From Sipunculus nudus (taxonomy: Eukaryota > Annelida > Sipuncula > Golfingiida > Sipunculidae), in NCBI GenBank assembly GCA_026874595.1, contig CM049316.1, forward strand, positions 64,523,176 through 64,587,175: a stretch of 64,000 bases of DNA, given 5' to 3'. A model generated the notes under the pieces. It saw only the letters and a list, made by a program, of their open reading frames with translations. It ran no database searches and was not told where the DNA came from. Below are positions 49,037 through 62,509 of this stretch, piece after piece. Each line of letters begins with the position of its first letter. Within the stretch, counting starts at the first letter, position 1. The position numbers were made by a program, and so were the translations under genes.

Positions 49037-50460
49037 GTATATGGTCAAGCTTATAACGATTATAATGAGAAGATGTTTCTAGAAATGCTCAGGTAGTGAT
49101 TACTTTAAAAAGTAATGAAAAACAAAAATGTTTAGGTCACTAAATATGAATAACATATTTATGGACTTTGTGGCACCAAAGCACTCGGATAAGGGCATTA
49201 GCCTTGATCACAAAGTGAGGGCAATACGTTTTTTTTTTTCATCAGAAAATTACCAGCATGCTTAGTCTTTCAGTCACTGATCCATATGACACTACGTGTT
49301 TCAAAGTCAAAACATGCTTTTACTTAAATTTGCAATTACTTCATATAACATGCAGGGTACAATTGGTCCTTCAGAGTTAATTAAATTCTCTCGCTTAAAA
49401 AAGTGAAATCTAGAGACCTGGATTCATTCATTTCAAGCAGAAATATTCGATGTAAGAAGTCCCAAACCTCGAAATGAGCTATCGGCGCCAGTCCGATTGA
49501 TTTAGCATTTAATCAAGCAAATTGAGACTACGTCCCACCTCGCATGGCCCTTTATACTTAATGAATATACCTGGCTCCCATACATCAGGCTCTTCGGAAA
49601 GTTGAAGATTATTGGATACAAGGGCTGCAATCATTGGGGCGGAAGGTAACTTCTTCCTCCGCTTTTCGTTCCGGGAGAGCAGTTAAACAAGATTTATGGT
49701 TTGATGCGCTTTCACGTTTGGCCGTTTTAATCCTTTTGAGGCAAGCGGCCATCTTTTCAACATTTATTATCCAGAGAAAAGTCCCGCGGACACAAAAGTT
49801 ATCAGGAAAACTCCTACGTACTTTGTGGCCCAGAAACTGCCAAGACTTTCGAATCCACAATACCAGCGCAATCAAAGGGGACTTTATGTTACCTATAAAT
49901 AGCCTTCGGCTGCTCCGTCTAGTTTTGTATTGCAAACCTATATACCAAAGCAGCAATGGCGTTTATTTGTGGATACGGGTAATAAATAATTTGTAAATAG
50001 AACCCAAGGACGAAAATGGAAAATTTATGCGGTCTTAACGACATCAAGGTTAATACTTCCAAAGTGTAACTCAAAGAAAATCATGCTTGCTAAACATTTG
50101 CGCTTCATTGACATAAACAGCGATGTTCCCTATTAATAGGACATCGCTTAAGCGCAGCTGAATGAGATCTTTCCGTGAATTCGGCTGTAAACTGATTTGC
50201 CCTCATGTGAACAAGCTGTAATCAACAAATGTCAGAGAAATATATTTAGTCGGGACGTATCCGTGACACTCTGTCTAAATATTTACGTGTCTTTCCGGTG
50301 GTGTGGTGGTTCCCACGACAACAAAGAGCCGTTGTTCATGTTCCATGTCTGTCTCCCCGATGCATCTTTGTTCAATCTTGCCTCTAGAATTTAACACTGA
50401 AGGTCATCCGGCCACGCTGTAAGAGTTATTGTTCTACGGATCTTCGCTCCTAATTCAGTA
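49037..50460. other. Intergenic, no gene called
   Basis: Overlapping 115- and 120-codon frames at 49609-49996 exclude one another. On the minus strand a TATA-like CTATTTATAGG (about 49898) lies about 150 bases before AAGATGGCCGCTTG (about 49755), which could be a promoter and start, but the 47-codon frame that follows is unrecognised. Confidence 0.25.
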
Positions 50461-50465
50461 ATGTA

Positions 50466-50600
50466 GTCGACTTTACACCATTCGAGTCTGAGTGCAGTCC
50501 GAGTCCAGGCCACTCGAGTCCGTGTACTAAAATTTCAAGTCCACTCTTTTCAAGTCCGAGTCATTTGAAACCCGAGTTCAAGTCCGAGTCCAAGTTCTAT
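50466..50600 (+). repeat. CGAGTC-rich MITE fragment
   Basis: Begins AATGTAGTCGA and contains many CGAGTCC and AAGTCCGAGTC words. The complete element of this type is at 60707-61217. Confidence 0.5.
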
Positions 50601-50649
50601 AAAAAAAACTCCTAATTTAAAGAAATTTAAAATGAAAATTCAAGATAAT

Positions 50650-51040
50650 CATGTTTTTATACGCCCGCCTTTGAAGGGACGTATTATGGAGAATTCGTCT
50701 GCAGAAGTTCATTCCGGTTTCGGAATACTTGACAGAGCAGTAACACACGCTCCTTCTAATTTTTTATCCTGCTGTTAACCAGGCCTGGTGACTAGTGCAC
50801 CTGCGGGCCCTGGGTGTGTAATCGTCCCCATTGCTGGGTCTACCACCCAGGAAGCCCCGAAGGGTACTCGTATGAAAGTGAAGCACGGCCTTTGGGCACG
50901 ACCTTCCCTTTAAGCCTGCAGAGCGCACACTCTGGTAGGGGTCTGAACGTGAAAAATCTCACGGGTTCGAACTCATGATCTCCCGGCTTTGAATACTGTG
51001 CGCTACCCTTGAGCGACAGAAGCTGGTGAGGCCTTCGGTA
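50650..51040 (-). mobile_element. tRNA-derived SINE (minus strand)
   Basis: On the minus strand CGCTCAAGGGTAGCGC (A-box region, 51016-51001) and B box GAGTTCGAACCC (50974-50963) are about 42 bases apart with an anticodon-arm-like middle. The body runs to a short tail with TACGTCCCTTCAAAGGCGGG near 50670, a motif common in invertebrate interspersed repeats. Confidence 0.6.
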
Positions 51041-53437
51041 AAATTAATGATTTGCTCTCTTGCCTTGAATCTTTCATCCTTACAGGTATGGAAATTCGAC
51101 CACTTCTAATGTTGATTATATGCACCGTTTCAAGAACTGGAGCGAGATTTCCTTACGCGTTTACACAATTCCATGTATTGTGTCGGCCCGTATATTGACA
51201 AAATATTTAAAAATAAAATCATAGCCCGCTCGCACCGTATAATTTTTGTTTTCAGAGTCTGTAGAACATTTTTTTGTTTTTGTATTATTGCCTTGCAAAT
51301 GTATTCCCAATTTATATCGACATGAACTGATTACTTATGTTTCATTTATGACGAAAACATTCTGCCAGTCTTACTCCAAAGCTTCGAAGAAATACTAAAT
51401 AACTAGAATGACACAAGTATAAACATCTTGGCAAACTTGAGGACAAAAGGGCACAGATTACTTCAAGGGAAAGTTTATTCCCCAAGTAGTTAGGGGAAAT
51501 ACTTTAGTATAAATAAAACGGATCACGTAAACTCATTATGGAATGGCGACTACAATGGAAGAGGCATCCAGTTGGAATAAGTTACATGAGAAATCTTTTT
51601 TGACCATTTTTAATACTTGATATCAATAATATGCATGTGTATTAGTTTTATCAGATCATACCAACATTCACTCCATGAGAGGTTTGGTAGTTTTGCCATA
51701 AATTAAGCATATATTGATGTGATAAATCTGCTGGACCATTAATGTTTATTAATTAGACAAGTCGTGTTGATCAAATCTTTCGTAAACAATAGAGAATGAA
51801 TATTGCAGGTCGTGGTCATTTATGAAAGCCAGGATAATGGTATAAAACAGGAGATTCGTTTCCTGCGATAGTTATATTAAAGCGTCCTGTAGATATGAGT
51901 CAGCGCAATCTGATCAATGAATTAAGAGAAACGCCCATATCCGTAACGATGTCGAATAATTGGGGTCTGCATAATTTATGATCAGCCGGTTATATTTGTT
52001 AAAAACCCTTTTCTTTTGCACAATTGATGGCTAAATTATTAAGCGTGTAAATGATATACATGTAGTGAACTGTCATTTTTATGATTATTTTCAAGCTTTT
52101 TGGATGAGTGTGGGAAAAAATCCATGAAATTATATGTATCAGATAACAGATCATTACAAACGTTTCAGATATTCTTATCTCCCTATTTATTTTCCCCTTT
52201 CCGACAGCTGTCGTTGAATTTATCGCCTTGTATGTCAGTGCAGTTAATGAAAAACGTCACTGAAACAATGAAAAACGTTACTTTGATGTAAGCGGACAAA
52301 TATAACCAGGGATGCATGCAGAAAGTTGAGTATTGTTCGCCGTTAGTGGGCAGGGTAACAAAAGTACATGTACAAAGACATCTGTGGTGGAAAAATAACT
52401 TAAAGGGGCCCAATCACCTATAAATCATGTTGAATAAACATGAAAAATAGTTGCTTCCCTTTAAAAATGCCTTGAAACCGTTTGCTTACTCCTGTCTTTG
52501 CTTACTCGAGTGTTAAAAAAAGTGGATCGGGTGCGATCAGAGGTGTCAACATAAATACAACGCGAAGGGCAATGTGCATCGCGGAGCCACATCACGTGTC
52601 AATCAGGAGATGCCCTGACTGACTTGACCCAAAAAAAATAATACTTGTTCCTGTTGGCTGAAACACCGTGTTTTTCGGCTCACAATCCGACCTCCTGTCA
52701 CACGGCCTTGTAATGGTAAACACACCGTGGACTGTGTTTACCAACACGTAGAGCCGTAACAAGTCGTTAAACAATCCTATGCGATATACTGAGGATGATT
52801 GCTGGGCTGGTTTTGCTAGGATACTTTCGTATAAGCAAAACTGAACTGATAGTGTGAAAGAATAGGGATAATATTGCTCCTGATTATGTCCATATAACCT
52901 GCTGTGACACGATCTTTTCATGAACGACATCAAAATCAGACACTCAGCTAAAAGCTTTAGGTGCAAAGTTGTGCAAGGACGGATGCGCGAATGATTTGAA
53001 CACAATCCGACATCAAACTTTAGACATGGTCCCACGGCCTCTTGAGTTGGCCGAATTTCCTGTACCGAATTTCGGCCAGACAGGTGAAAGTCGGTGAATC
53101 GGTTCCTCCGGAATTCAGACCAACGAAAACCGGAAGAGTCTGAAACGACAGACTTTGTCCAATTTTCTTTGTATGATGAGCCAAATTGTGTGACCTTCCA
53201 CAACTATTCTTTCTTCAACTTTCTTTGCTTCTTCCAAAAGCATTTAACACACCTTGTATAGGCTGCCAGGTTTTGTAGACCTTGCCTAGTGACCACAAAT
53301 TCAGGACTGGTTTAGCTCCTATCCCGACCAGCCGCATTTCGGAAAATGCATGCTTTTCACTGCCCCAAATTTCGGCCAGTGGCACAACGGGATTAGAGTG
53401 ATGACGACCTAAATGGAGGTAGTATCACTAGAACGTT
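51041..53437. other. Intergenic, no gene called
   Basis: The longest open frame of the window (203 codons, minus, 53203-52592) lies here. It has no domain, unusual composition for a protein and no splice context, so I do not call it. Nothing else recognised. Confidence 0.3.
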
Positions 53438-53783
53438 GGCCAAATGTTAAGCCATATACCCACGTCGGCCCAATATTTAGTTTTGTAACCACTTAGGCCG
53501 AATATTTAGCATTTTACCCACGTCGGTTCTACGTTAAGCCTTATACCTCCATCGGCCAAATGTTAACACTTGTTCCTCCGTCGGTCGAATATTGAGCCTT
53601 TTTCCTCCGTCGTTCGAATAGTTAGCCTTGCTTCTCCGTCGGCCGAAAGTGTACTGTATACCCACATTGGCCGAATGTTAAGCCTTGTATTCACGTTTGC
53701 CGAATATAAGCCTTGCAACTCCGACCCAAATATTAAGCTTTGTATCTCCCTCGACCGAATATAAAGCCATGTACATTTCCCAA
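53438..53783 (+). repeat. Minisatellite, 12 units of ~29 bp
   Basis: Consensus GGCCGAATATTAAGCCTTGT followed by AxCTCCGTC. About twelve diverged units run without spacers. Variation is scattered across units, as in an old tandem array. Confidence 0.85.
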
Positions 53784-56439
53784 GACGTCATTCGTCCCTT
53801 TGTATATTGACCAGTCAATGTGTTACATGGTGTAATTGAAGCGTAGAAGCCGAGAGTGCAACCACCAAATTTTTTTTTTTTTCGGCTGTTGTACATTTAA
53901 TAAACTTCAGGAGTAACTGCCTCTTGATCGTGGAAGAATTTCTAACACGATTTCCTCAGAAAAAAAAATTAATACATTTCAGCTGCTGAAAAGTTTTATT
54001 CAGTGAATAACATGGAGCCTTTATTAAGAAATCAGTGCTGCAATCAATATCATGAATTATGCACGACGGCAAATTATTAATTTTAAACCGACATGGTAAA
54101 TTTTTTTGCGCTGGCTATGTGAACAAATGGTAACCAAGAAAGCGCCAGTATTATGTTGAAGTGCTCAAACACCTATGGCGTCACAATGTGAGGTCCGACA
54201 TGGTAGAGTAATTACATGGTTAATTGTGAGAAAATTGCTAAAAAGTGTTTTAAAAATATAAAAAAGTGATAAAGAGTGAAAAAGGCAGATTTTTTTCACA
54301 CTTTTTTCGTAATTCTACAATATATTTTCAGTTGGTGTTTACTTTCAAATGTATTCTTCGAAATCCTAATTAAACGGGTTTTGGGGTTAGTTTATTTTTT
54401 AAATAAATCGCCATAAGCCGCATATAAACTTGTCTAAAGAAATGACACAAATTCTCTAAATTTCACTTCATATGTAAATGTAGATTTAAGTATTGAGGTA
54501 TTGATATGTCATTTATTCTTTTAAAACGGGCAGTTTTTGATTTACATATTTTGTGCAGGATTTTTTCTACCGCAAAAATTTTGTTTTACGAATATCCTGT
54601 TTTTTATTAGGGCCTTTCCTTTGCTGTCTGATCTGCGTTTCATGTCGGCTCTCATGTTGACTAGTCTACCGGAAGTAGTACCAGACTAGTCGCGACCAAT
54701 CAGGTTTTTGATCACGAAAACGACCTGTTTTCAAATGAATCCTACACAGTTTCTTTTACCGGCTTTTGTAAGGGCTGCTACCACGCTTAAGAAGAAAATA
54801 AATGTGCCGATGTTTCATGAAAGGGAACGTGGCTAAATCTGGATTTTTAATCTCCCATCTGAATTCATTCAGACGGATTATACTAACGACGCGTCTTCTG
54901 CAACATTGCATTTATTTTATCAATAGAGAACACCAAAAGGGAAATATCGGTCTTATTAAACAAATTTTTTGGTCTGCCACCAAGTAACCCAGTTGTAGGC
55001 CGTTACCCGTTCATTCATGCACGTTTTTATGCGTCATATGTACCACACTTTTAATCATAAAATGGTATATGCTGAGTAATGATGTGAGCTATTTTAAGGG
55101 GTCAACGAGTAGGATATTTTAATTTGAAAACCAATCCCAAAATAAATTAGCGCATGGTCATCGCATGTGGTTTAAGTTTATTAAGCAATCTTTCTGATTG
55201 GTGGTTTCCCAACGATCTTTATATAAATATACATACATATATAAATTTACCTTCACGCAAACAGTTTCCTTGACATTTACTGTATATGAGAATATATACT
55301 TAACATATGAAAACTTTTACGACATCTTTACGACATACGACATCTATGTTCCTCTTGTGAAAGTATAATCTGGCTTAGAGTTCTACAGATGAAAAAAGAC
55401 CGGAAGCTTTTTTTGCTTTCCCCTTTCAAAGCACTGACATTTACATTCAACACCTCCAAGTTGAGCTGCGATAAATGTTAAACTCCATGACATTATGTTT
55501 ATGTTAGAATATTGTTCCCATGACTATCGTGTCATTTTGCAAGTAAAAAGGTTTAAAGGACTCTATTTTCCCCGACACCGGATGTATAAGGCTCTTCCGG
55601 CCTGTCATGACAGTTAGGCCAAGTGGTTATGTTCACATTATCTATATTTAATCGATTAACGCTTTGAGCTCAAGTCTATTTTAAAGAAAAAAATGACTGC
55701 ATTATAATGTAAGATATTTTTCTGAGAACTTAAATAGCAAAGGATATAAGGAGGAGCAAATTGAACCCCTCCTTTTATCCCTCATTATATGGCCCCGATT
55801 AATTTTAAGTGTGAGAACAGCATTCAAATATTCTTAATCCAGCGATTTTGTTTTGATAATATAGAACAAAGGATCAAAGAAAAAACACGCATAAGTCTAT
55901 TCCACTTGAAATCATTGTCCTATAACCAAACAGAAAAATAAAATCCATTCACTGCAGAGGTAATTTGAGAACTCTGAATGGCAGAAACAAAGGACCATGA
56001 ACATTAAGTGGAACTTTTGATCTGCACTAACCTCCTTATTTTTATGGGGATGGGTGGACCTATTTTTACTGTGATTGCATGACATATCATTGGGAAAGTA
56101 CCAATTAAGGTCACAACACACGTCATTTAACAGAAGTGGCTTCTGTTATTTTCAAGGAGAGACGTTTAACTTAGTACCTCAAAACACCGGAAAAAGGAAG
56201 GCTCTTCTGGTTGTTCTAGTCAACGTCAAGAAGCTGTATTGTAATATCTAATTTATAAGCTATAAAGATAATTGATGTTTGGGCCCCATTTTAGAAACCT
56301 TAACTTAAACTTCTGATCTTATTTTTTGAGCTCAGGGTCTGATATTTTTGCATGATATAAAAAAGCCGGACACAGTCAAGCAAAAATCCCTCTCTTCCCT
56401 GAGTCTCAAATAGCCCGACTAGAGATTAAGAATAACGTT
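53784..56439. other. Intergenic, nothing recognised
   Basis: AT-rich with no supported exons. A short inverted GACTAGTC pair lies at about 54659 and 54683. Confidence 0.3.
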
Positions 56440-56760
56440 AATCCTCATTCGTGTGTGTGTGTAGGTTTTGTGTGTTCGTGTGTGTTTTGTGTCGTTGTTA
56501 ACAACATCTCATTTCGGGCCAATGAAGAATCTATTAGATTTTGGTGTTGATCCGGTACATGAACCGGATTCATGAACGTCATGAAGGAGTAACCTTCACA
56601 GATGTATAGTCAGTTATGCACGAATGAATCTAGAACTATGAGCGGAATAAGTGAATGCAAATATGGTTTTGGGAGCATCTCACTGCATGGACCCCATCCC
56701 CCAACCATGGCGGGGGCATGCATTCCTTATGGTGCAGATTTATAGTTTGTCAACCCCGGT
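56440..56760 (-). repeat. Interspersed SINE-like repeat, inverted copy
   Basis: On the minus strand: CAAACTATAAATCTGC, GGAATGCATGCCCCCGCCAT, TCGTGCATAACTGACTATAC, GAATCCGGTTCATGTACCGG, CAACACCAAAATCTAATAG, then ACACACGAACACACA. Same family as 902, 36170 and 46040. It is the longest body copy. Confidence 0.7.
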
Positions 56761-59054
56761 GTCCTCCATCAAGACGAAAAAAGAAGACTGATACTGGACA
56801 AACATGGGACTTTTATAGTGATATAATTATTCTACATTAGCTGATAAACCCAGTAACCAAGCTTTTTACCGGGCTTGGGTGTGTTTTAAATGGGACGAGG
56901 AATGATCGCTCAATGTTTTTGTTCTAAAAGTTAAATTAAATTATTGATTTTCAGTGAGCAACTGTCTCAATATGATATGTACAACTATTGTTTACATTTA
57001 TTATGTGGCGCTGTGCTCGTGGCAGTATGTTACCTTGAAGACGATGCAAGTGATGATGTTTACATTTGCGAACCGGAAAGGGACACGCGGGCATTCAGGT
57101 TTTGTCAAAATCTTTGACTGGTTTCATATATTATTTTTATTTTCACCAAAAGCACATGTCACAACTACTAAATAAATCTGACTCACGACCAGAGAACTGC
57201 TTAAAAAATGCTATGGCATGGACTCACTCTATCTACGTAAATGTAAACGTATACAGAGACAGCCACTATAGTATCGCCCTTACTATGAGAAATACGCTAA
57301 TAATGCGTGTACTTCAACTGTGATTTATGACTCCTGTCTCGGAGAGTCATCTGTTTTTCATATTAACTTACCATGCAAGTGGGTCAGTGACTGGATAAAA
57401 TGTCAGGTCAAACATGCTTAAATCCGTCACTGACAGCAGGGTTTATTCACATGCAATGCACAATGGACCAAAATCATGCGCTGGAGGATGAGTAACCAGA
57501 ACACCAAGCGACGTGCAGTCATTCCGGTCTTTGCCGAAGGCAGTTCGGCTGTTTTCGGTGGTAACCTCCACGCAATTTATAAAACCCGCAAAAATCACTC
57601 AAAACGATGTGTACATTAAAATATTGTTTATTCTCATATCGGCGAGGTCACTGCGGGAACAATAACCTTTAAAATGAGGTATAGCACAGTGTCATACCCA
57701 ACGGGGATTCAGAGAACAACTGAGGACAAAAGTGAACCAATTTTCTTTTATAAGTATTTGATGTGTATGCAGTTAAAAAGAATGGAGGCCAAAGAGACAA
57801 ACTAAAACCCTAAATATACAAGGTTTGACATGATAAATGTTATAGGTTATTTTTTTATGAATCTCTCCGTTCAGGTTCCTCTAAGTACCAGTGGTGTGTC
57901 AATTAATCCATTAAATCGATGATTGGTCGTTTTCTTTCCAAATCGAGTAAAACGATTGCATTTTTTGTATAATTAATCAAAAACTATTATGTAAACACAT
58001 CCTAAGGAGTCATATTATTCCGATAAAAATATTGTTATTTTGTCAGAGACATAAGAAAGACGGGACACACAAAAAAGGCCAAATTCGACATCTTAACCTT
58101 GTGCTACAAATTAGTGTCAACAACCATGAACTTTCAGCGTGATGGACAAGTCAGATCGTATCCATTAAGTAAATATTTTAGGTATAATCCTTTGAAATAT
58201 TTCACGGGTAATACGGATGGTACACAAAATAATCGATTAATAATCGATCATCGGTCACTTTTATCTTTCAATTATGCTTTTAAATCCGATTCCCTCCAAT
58301 ACTGTATACAGAAAGCAACTTAGTAGTTGAGTTCTACAAGTTTCAAACATAACATATACATTATAATAAAGTTTCAAATATCTCTTGAAGCACTTCCCTT
58401 TGTATCACATGTACTTTTGAATATAGATAAAGATACCCTTGAAGTAATAATTTCGCTATTATTAAGCTCTCTGTACCTCACGTTTCATATGCACGGGGTC
58501 TAGAATAATCGAGATGTCCTAAATATTTGTTGTATTCGTTAGTCATTTGAGTGGACATCTCAAGCTCTATCGAGATTTCGCTGCTTTGCCTTTGAGGCGC
58601 TGAAAGGAAATCAATTGGGAGACCTTGGGCACAAAAGCCCAACGTCTCGCTATCAGGCTTCGTACGTCATATGGAGTATAAATAGTCAGCAAAAAACCTG
58701 TCATACGAGGATGTGCACCTATAACCTGTTTGCTGATATTGTAGTTTGTCACTGTAACTCCTTACGTAGCAATAGTAGCTTACTTAATCTCAGATTTAGA
58801 ATATCAAATTACTAAGGGTAACACATTAGTAACATAATACTATTGGGGTTTATAAGAAATCTTTCGGTAAGTTATGAAATAACTAAATCTTCCGGAAGAA
58901 CAATTCCAAATGCCTCTAATTGAAAACGTATCATTAGTTCTTACTGGTGTCTAAACAATATGTCAATTTCCTATGTCTTCAGTATAGAAAATTGTCGTCA
59001 TTCCCTAGCAAGGATTACTCAAGTAATATCTAAGCAGAGTCAGTGGTATTCAGT
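56761..59054. other. Intergenic, nothing recognised
   Basis: Several frames of 60-85 codons on both strands, none convincing. Confidence 0.3.
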
Positions 59055-59138
59055 GACGTCAATGCATCTTCAAACGAGGGGGTGGGTTGACTAGTAGACA
59101 TGGGAGGATAATCAAAGTTGGGAAAATGTATATGTATA

Positions 59139-59196
<58 letters not shown>

Positions 59197-59526
59197 CTTT
59201 TATTGTCTGGGTAACACAATAAGTAATATATTAATATATATAAATATAATTTACATTAAAATTAAGTAAAAGATAAAGCTTAAAAAATAAGGTATTATGT
59301 TTCGCATATAGGTTAATTACAAAAGAGATTTAGACACATACTACATAGTAAACTCAGATTTGAAACGAAAGTCTATAAATTAAATTATCAATATATTTTA
59401 TTTACAATTTATAAATATTATTATCTGAAAATTAGGGGTTGATTACATTGAAAATCCCCCTTGATTAAAAGGGAGGGGGAGGGGGTATATATATATATAT
59501 GTATACCCCACCCCTGTGTTGATGCC
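59055..59526. mobile_element. Short non-autonomous relative of the Tigger-bearing element
   Basis: Starts GACGTCAATGC, has GGGGGTGGGTTGACTAGTAGAC and AATCAAAGTTGGGA near the left, and TTACATTGAAAATCCCCCTTG, GTATACCCCACCCC and GTTGATGCCC at the right. The same blocks bound 61611-63523. An AT microsatellite (about 59142-59193) lies within. Confidence 0.55.
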
Positions 59527-60706
59527 CTGGTGGTATTTCTAAATTATTATTTTTAACATATATGAAAATTATGGTTCAGCATGTTAAAGCTGTATATTCA
59601 CTCGGTTTGAAATAATCATTTAGTCAGAATCTTTACTGATAGTTCTGGTATTCAGCATGTTAATTTGTAGTAGGGTTTAAGAAACGGAGCACCACCTGGC
59701 GACAAACTGATATTTTAAACTCAGACAAGTATAAAACATAATGTAGTAGTATATATACGCAGACCAAGTACTTTAATACCTATAAAATGTACTCATTTGA
59801 AGTTATCTTTATTCAATTTGCTATTCTAGGGCAGCAATGTAGCGCCATTTCTGCCCTCCAAAATTAATGAGCCACCGACCAGCATCAGAGTGCCTTAACA
59901 TCTTGTATGGAGAGCCGCACTGCAAGGGTCAATGGGGAGGCAATATATTCGTCCTTTTTTATAAACGCCTCGTGACCTACAAGTACGATGTCAAGTAAAA
60001 TAAACCAGATTAGTCGTCAGATGTGTTTGTACTTTCTAACAACACCTAACATGTGCGAGAGTGATAAATCACCCTGCATGTTTGCTGAATTTCTGACCTA
60101 ATGAACAGAAACATACAAAATTGTACGCCACAAGGCAATGGACCTGTTACTATAGAGATGGGTTTACACTTAATTGTGTTAATTTCATCACTCATAGCCT
60201 ATGATGTTTAGATAACCAACTGTTTACAACAGTAATGATGCAACAGGATGGAAGACTGTTACAGTGCGTCCTCACCTTTGTCTTGTCTCACGACTCAAGT
60301 GTACATGCAGGCTTATACTAGTATAAGAAGTTGTGTATTAACGGCTAGCAGCAATAATACAACCGGCATCAGGTCTCATATGTGGCAACGTAATGAAAAA
60401 AAAATATAACCCTCCAAATTATGGTAATAATAACCTGAATTTTCTGTTTTTACTTATTCACTGGATTTAATTATACAAGGAAAACTGCTCATAAGGTCCA
60501 AAACTGCTTTTACCTAATTTCCTACAAAGGGTGTTTGCATAGATGTAAATCATGTTTAATGGAAACAACGGTTTTAGAGATATTCGATAAAGCATCATGT
60601 ATCTTGCCCAGTCCCTGAAATCAGATAATTGTAAAGTTGCACGAATACGCAATAATCAGTCATGTGACCGTTCATAGTATTTTCTGATTTGTTTTACTTT
60701 CACCGG
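59527..60706. other. Intergenic, nothing recognised
   Basis: No supported exon or element ends. Confidence 0.3.
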
Positions 60707-60920
60707 AGTGATGTAGCCGAGTCAACACGGTCCGATCGAGTCTGAGTCCAAGTCCGAGGCCGAGTCTAATGATAATCTCCTGTTAAAAGTAAATTAAAAT
60801 GGAATTAGTGATTATCACACATATTTTATATTAGCTTATACGTGATTTTTATTTTTATGTTCAATTACATTTAAGTTGCATATACAGAACTAAAGCTAAG
60901 TATATATATATTTGTATATA

Positions 60921-60978
<58 letters not shown>

Positions 60979-61217
60979 CATATAACGTCTTTTTATATAC
61001 AACGTAGTATATATACAGTCTTTTGTAATATTCTGTTAGCAGATTGCACACGAATGCTATATGAAATTACTCTACAATATATGACAGGGTTTTATTAATG
61101 CTGAACTCGGAAGATGGACTCGGTCTGATTTCTCGAGTCCTAACCTCCAAGTCCGGGTACAAGTCCGAGTTCAGGACCCCGAGTCCAAGTCCTGGTGGAC
61201 TCGAGTCCTACAGCACC
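60707..61217. mobile_element. 511 bp MITE with AGTGATGTAG/CGAGTC ends
   Basis: The left end AGTGATGTAGCCGAGTC and the inverted right end GGTGCTGTAGGACTCGAGTC pair. Each side adds several AAGTCCGAGTC words. The middle holds AT microsatellites (about 60903-60971). A fragment of the same element lies at 50466-50600. Confidence 0.6.
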
Positions 61218-61894
61218 GTTTCTACGTGAACACTGCCCTCCTTGTTCTGTTTATATTTTCAGGTTGGGACGACACATAGTCATCCCACCAGTTAACGTCA
61301 CGATTTCCTGACTAATGGCCCAAAGGAAACTGACGTTTACGACTAAACATCCGACTGTATGGCGACAGTGCTGTGGCATCATGTGGATTAATGTCATATA
61401 TAAATACTAAATGAAGCACCGTACGGCCAGTGCCTGCAATAAGACGTACTACGAGACTTGATCAGCCAAATTAGGGGTCTGTTTAACCTCCTAGTGTGAC
61501 CGTTCCCTTGTGGAAAATAAACTGAGGTCATATATTCACATTACTACCATCAAACTGTTTTACTGATGGGCTATCCATCCTGTAAACATTGACCTAAGTC
61601 TGAGATCAGTGGCGTCAATTCAACATCAGGGGTGGGGTGACTCGCAGGCGTAGGGGTAACCAAAGTTGGGACAACCTTTATATATGCATTTATTAGGCTC
61701 GTCTAGCTGGTCATATTAATAAAAAACATTTTAAATCTGTGTATTAATTTCATTACTTGATTCACATAGAAAGAAAATTTACAAATATCTACAGAAAAAT
61801 ATGGTGTGTAAAATGTATTTAAAAAGATATACATTTAAAAAATATCCGGTCGAAATATAAAATTCTCCATTGTCCTAGTTGTACCGTTTCACTT

Positions 61895-62505
61895 TCATCC
61901 GAGTCTTCCCCGAAAGAATTCCGTAATGGAGCGTTGTTTATCAGCTTGTGACTGAAGAGCTGTTATTCTTTTGTCCATCCTGTAAAACGCGTAAATATCG
62001 GACTTTTCCCTGTAGTTGGAGCTCTCGAAATATCGAAAGATGGTCATCATGGCCTGGCGGACTTCGGCGTACATGGGCGGAGGTTGGGGAACTTTTTCCT
62101 CAGGTTCACATGTTGGACTGGCTGTATCATCGCTGCCTGTCACTGTTTCCACGATTTCTTGATTGCTCAAAGGCTGTGCCGTTCCGATGTTCTGGTCGAC
62201 ATTGAAGAATTTCTGAGGAGACATACGTGCACTGTGGTCAATCCCGATCGAGGCTATTTGTAACTTGATGCCGAAGCGGAAGGATACTGGACCGTCTTAC
62301 CGATGTTTCATTTGGCTGGTCACCCCTGGGTCACGCCTGTGTGTCGAACAATTGCCGATGGTAGCGCTTTTGACGGAATCTCAGACACGCTTCGTCCAGC
62401 CAACTGCGTCACCGATGACAATCGCCTGGTATGATATGGCTAGGGGCGTTGTCTATTATGAGCAAAACATTTCTCCCTTGCCTTGTCTCCATATTCAACG
62501 ACACT
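61895..62505 (-). pseudogene. Tigger-like (pogo) transposase relic
   Basis: On the minus strand: NMETRQGRNVLLIIDNAPSH (62495-62436), holding the second catalytic Asp of the DDE domain in the family's LLxxDNAPxH motif. Then DAVGWTKRV, a stop where the family has Trp, and DSVKSATIGNC (about 62420-62355). Then, in another frame, a 109-codon open tail (62224-61895) with PPPMYAEVRQAMMTIFRYFE and the closing RSITEFFRG, like the ITDFF ends of Tigger proteins. The N-terminal DNA-binding part and the segment between DNAPSH and DAVGW are missing. Confidence 0.75.
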
Positions 62506-62509
62506 TAAA

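Noticed and set aside
49609-49996. 115-codon minus and 120-codon plus frames
   Set aside because: They overlap almost fully on opposite strands and neither is recognised. The TATA-like word and AAGATGGC context on the minus strand are noted but not enough for a gene.
52592-53203. 203-codon open frame on the minus strand, longest in the window
   Set aside because: No domain, signal or conserved motif, no splice context, and low-complexity random-like composition. In 64 kb one frame of this length can arise by chance.
53438-53783. Regular 29 bp repeats resembling a CRISPR array
   Set aside because: Units abut without spacers and vary throughout, and the DNA is eukaryotic. It is a minisatellite.
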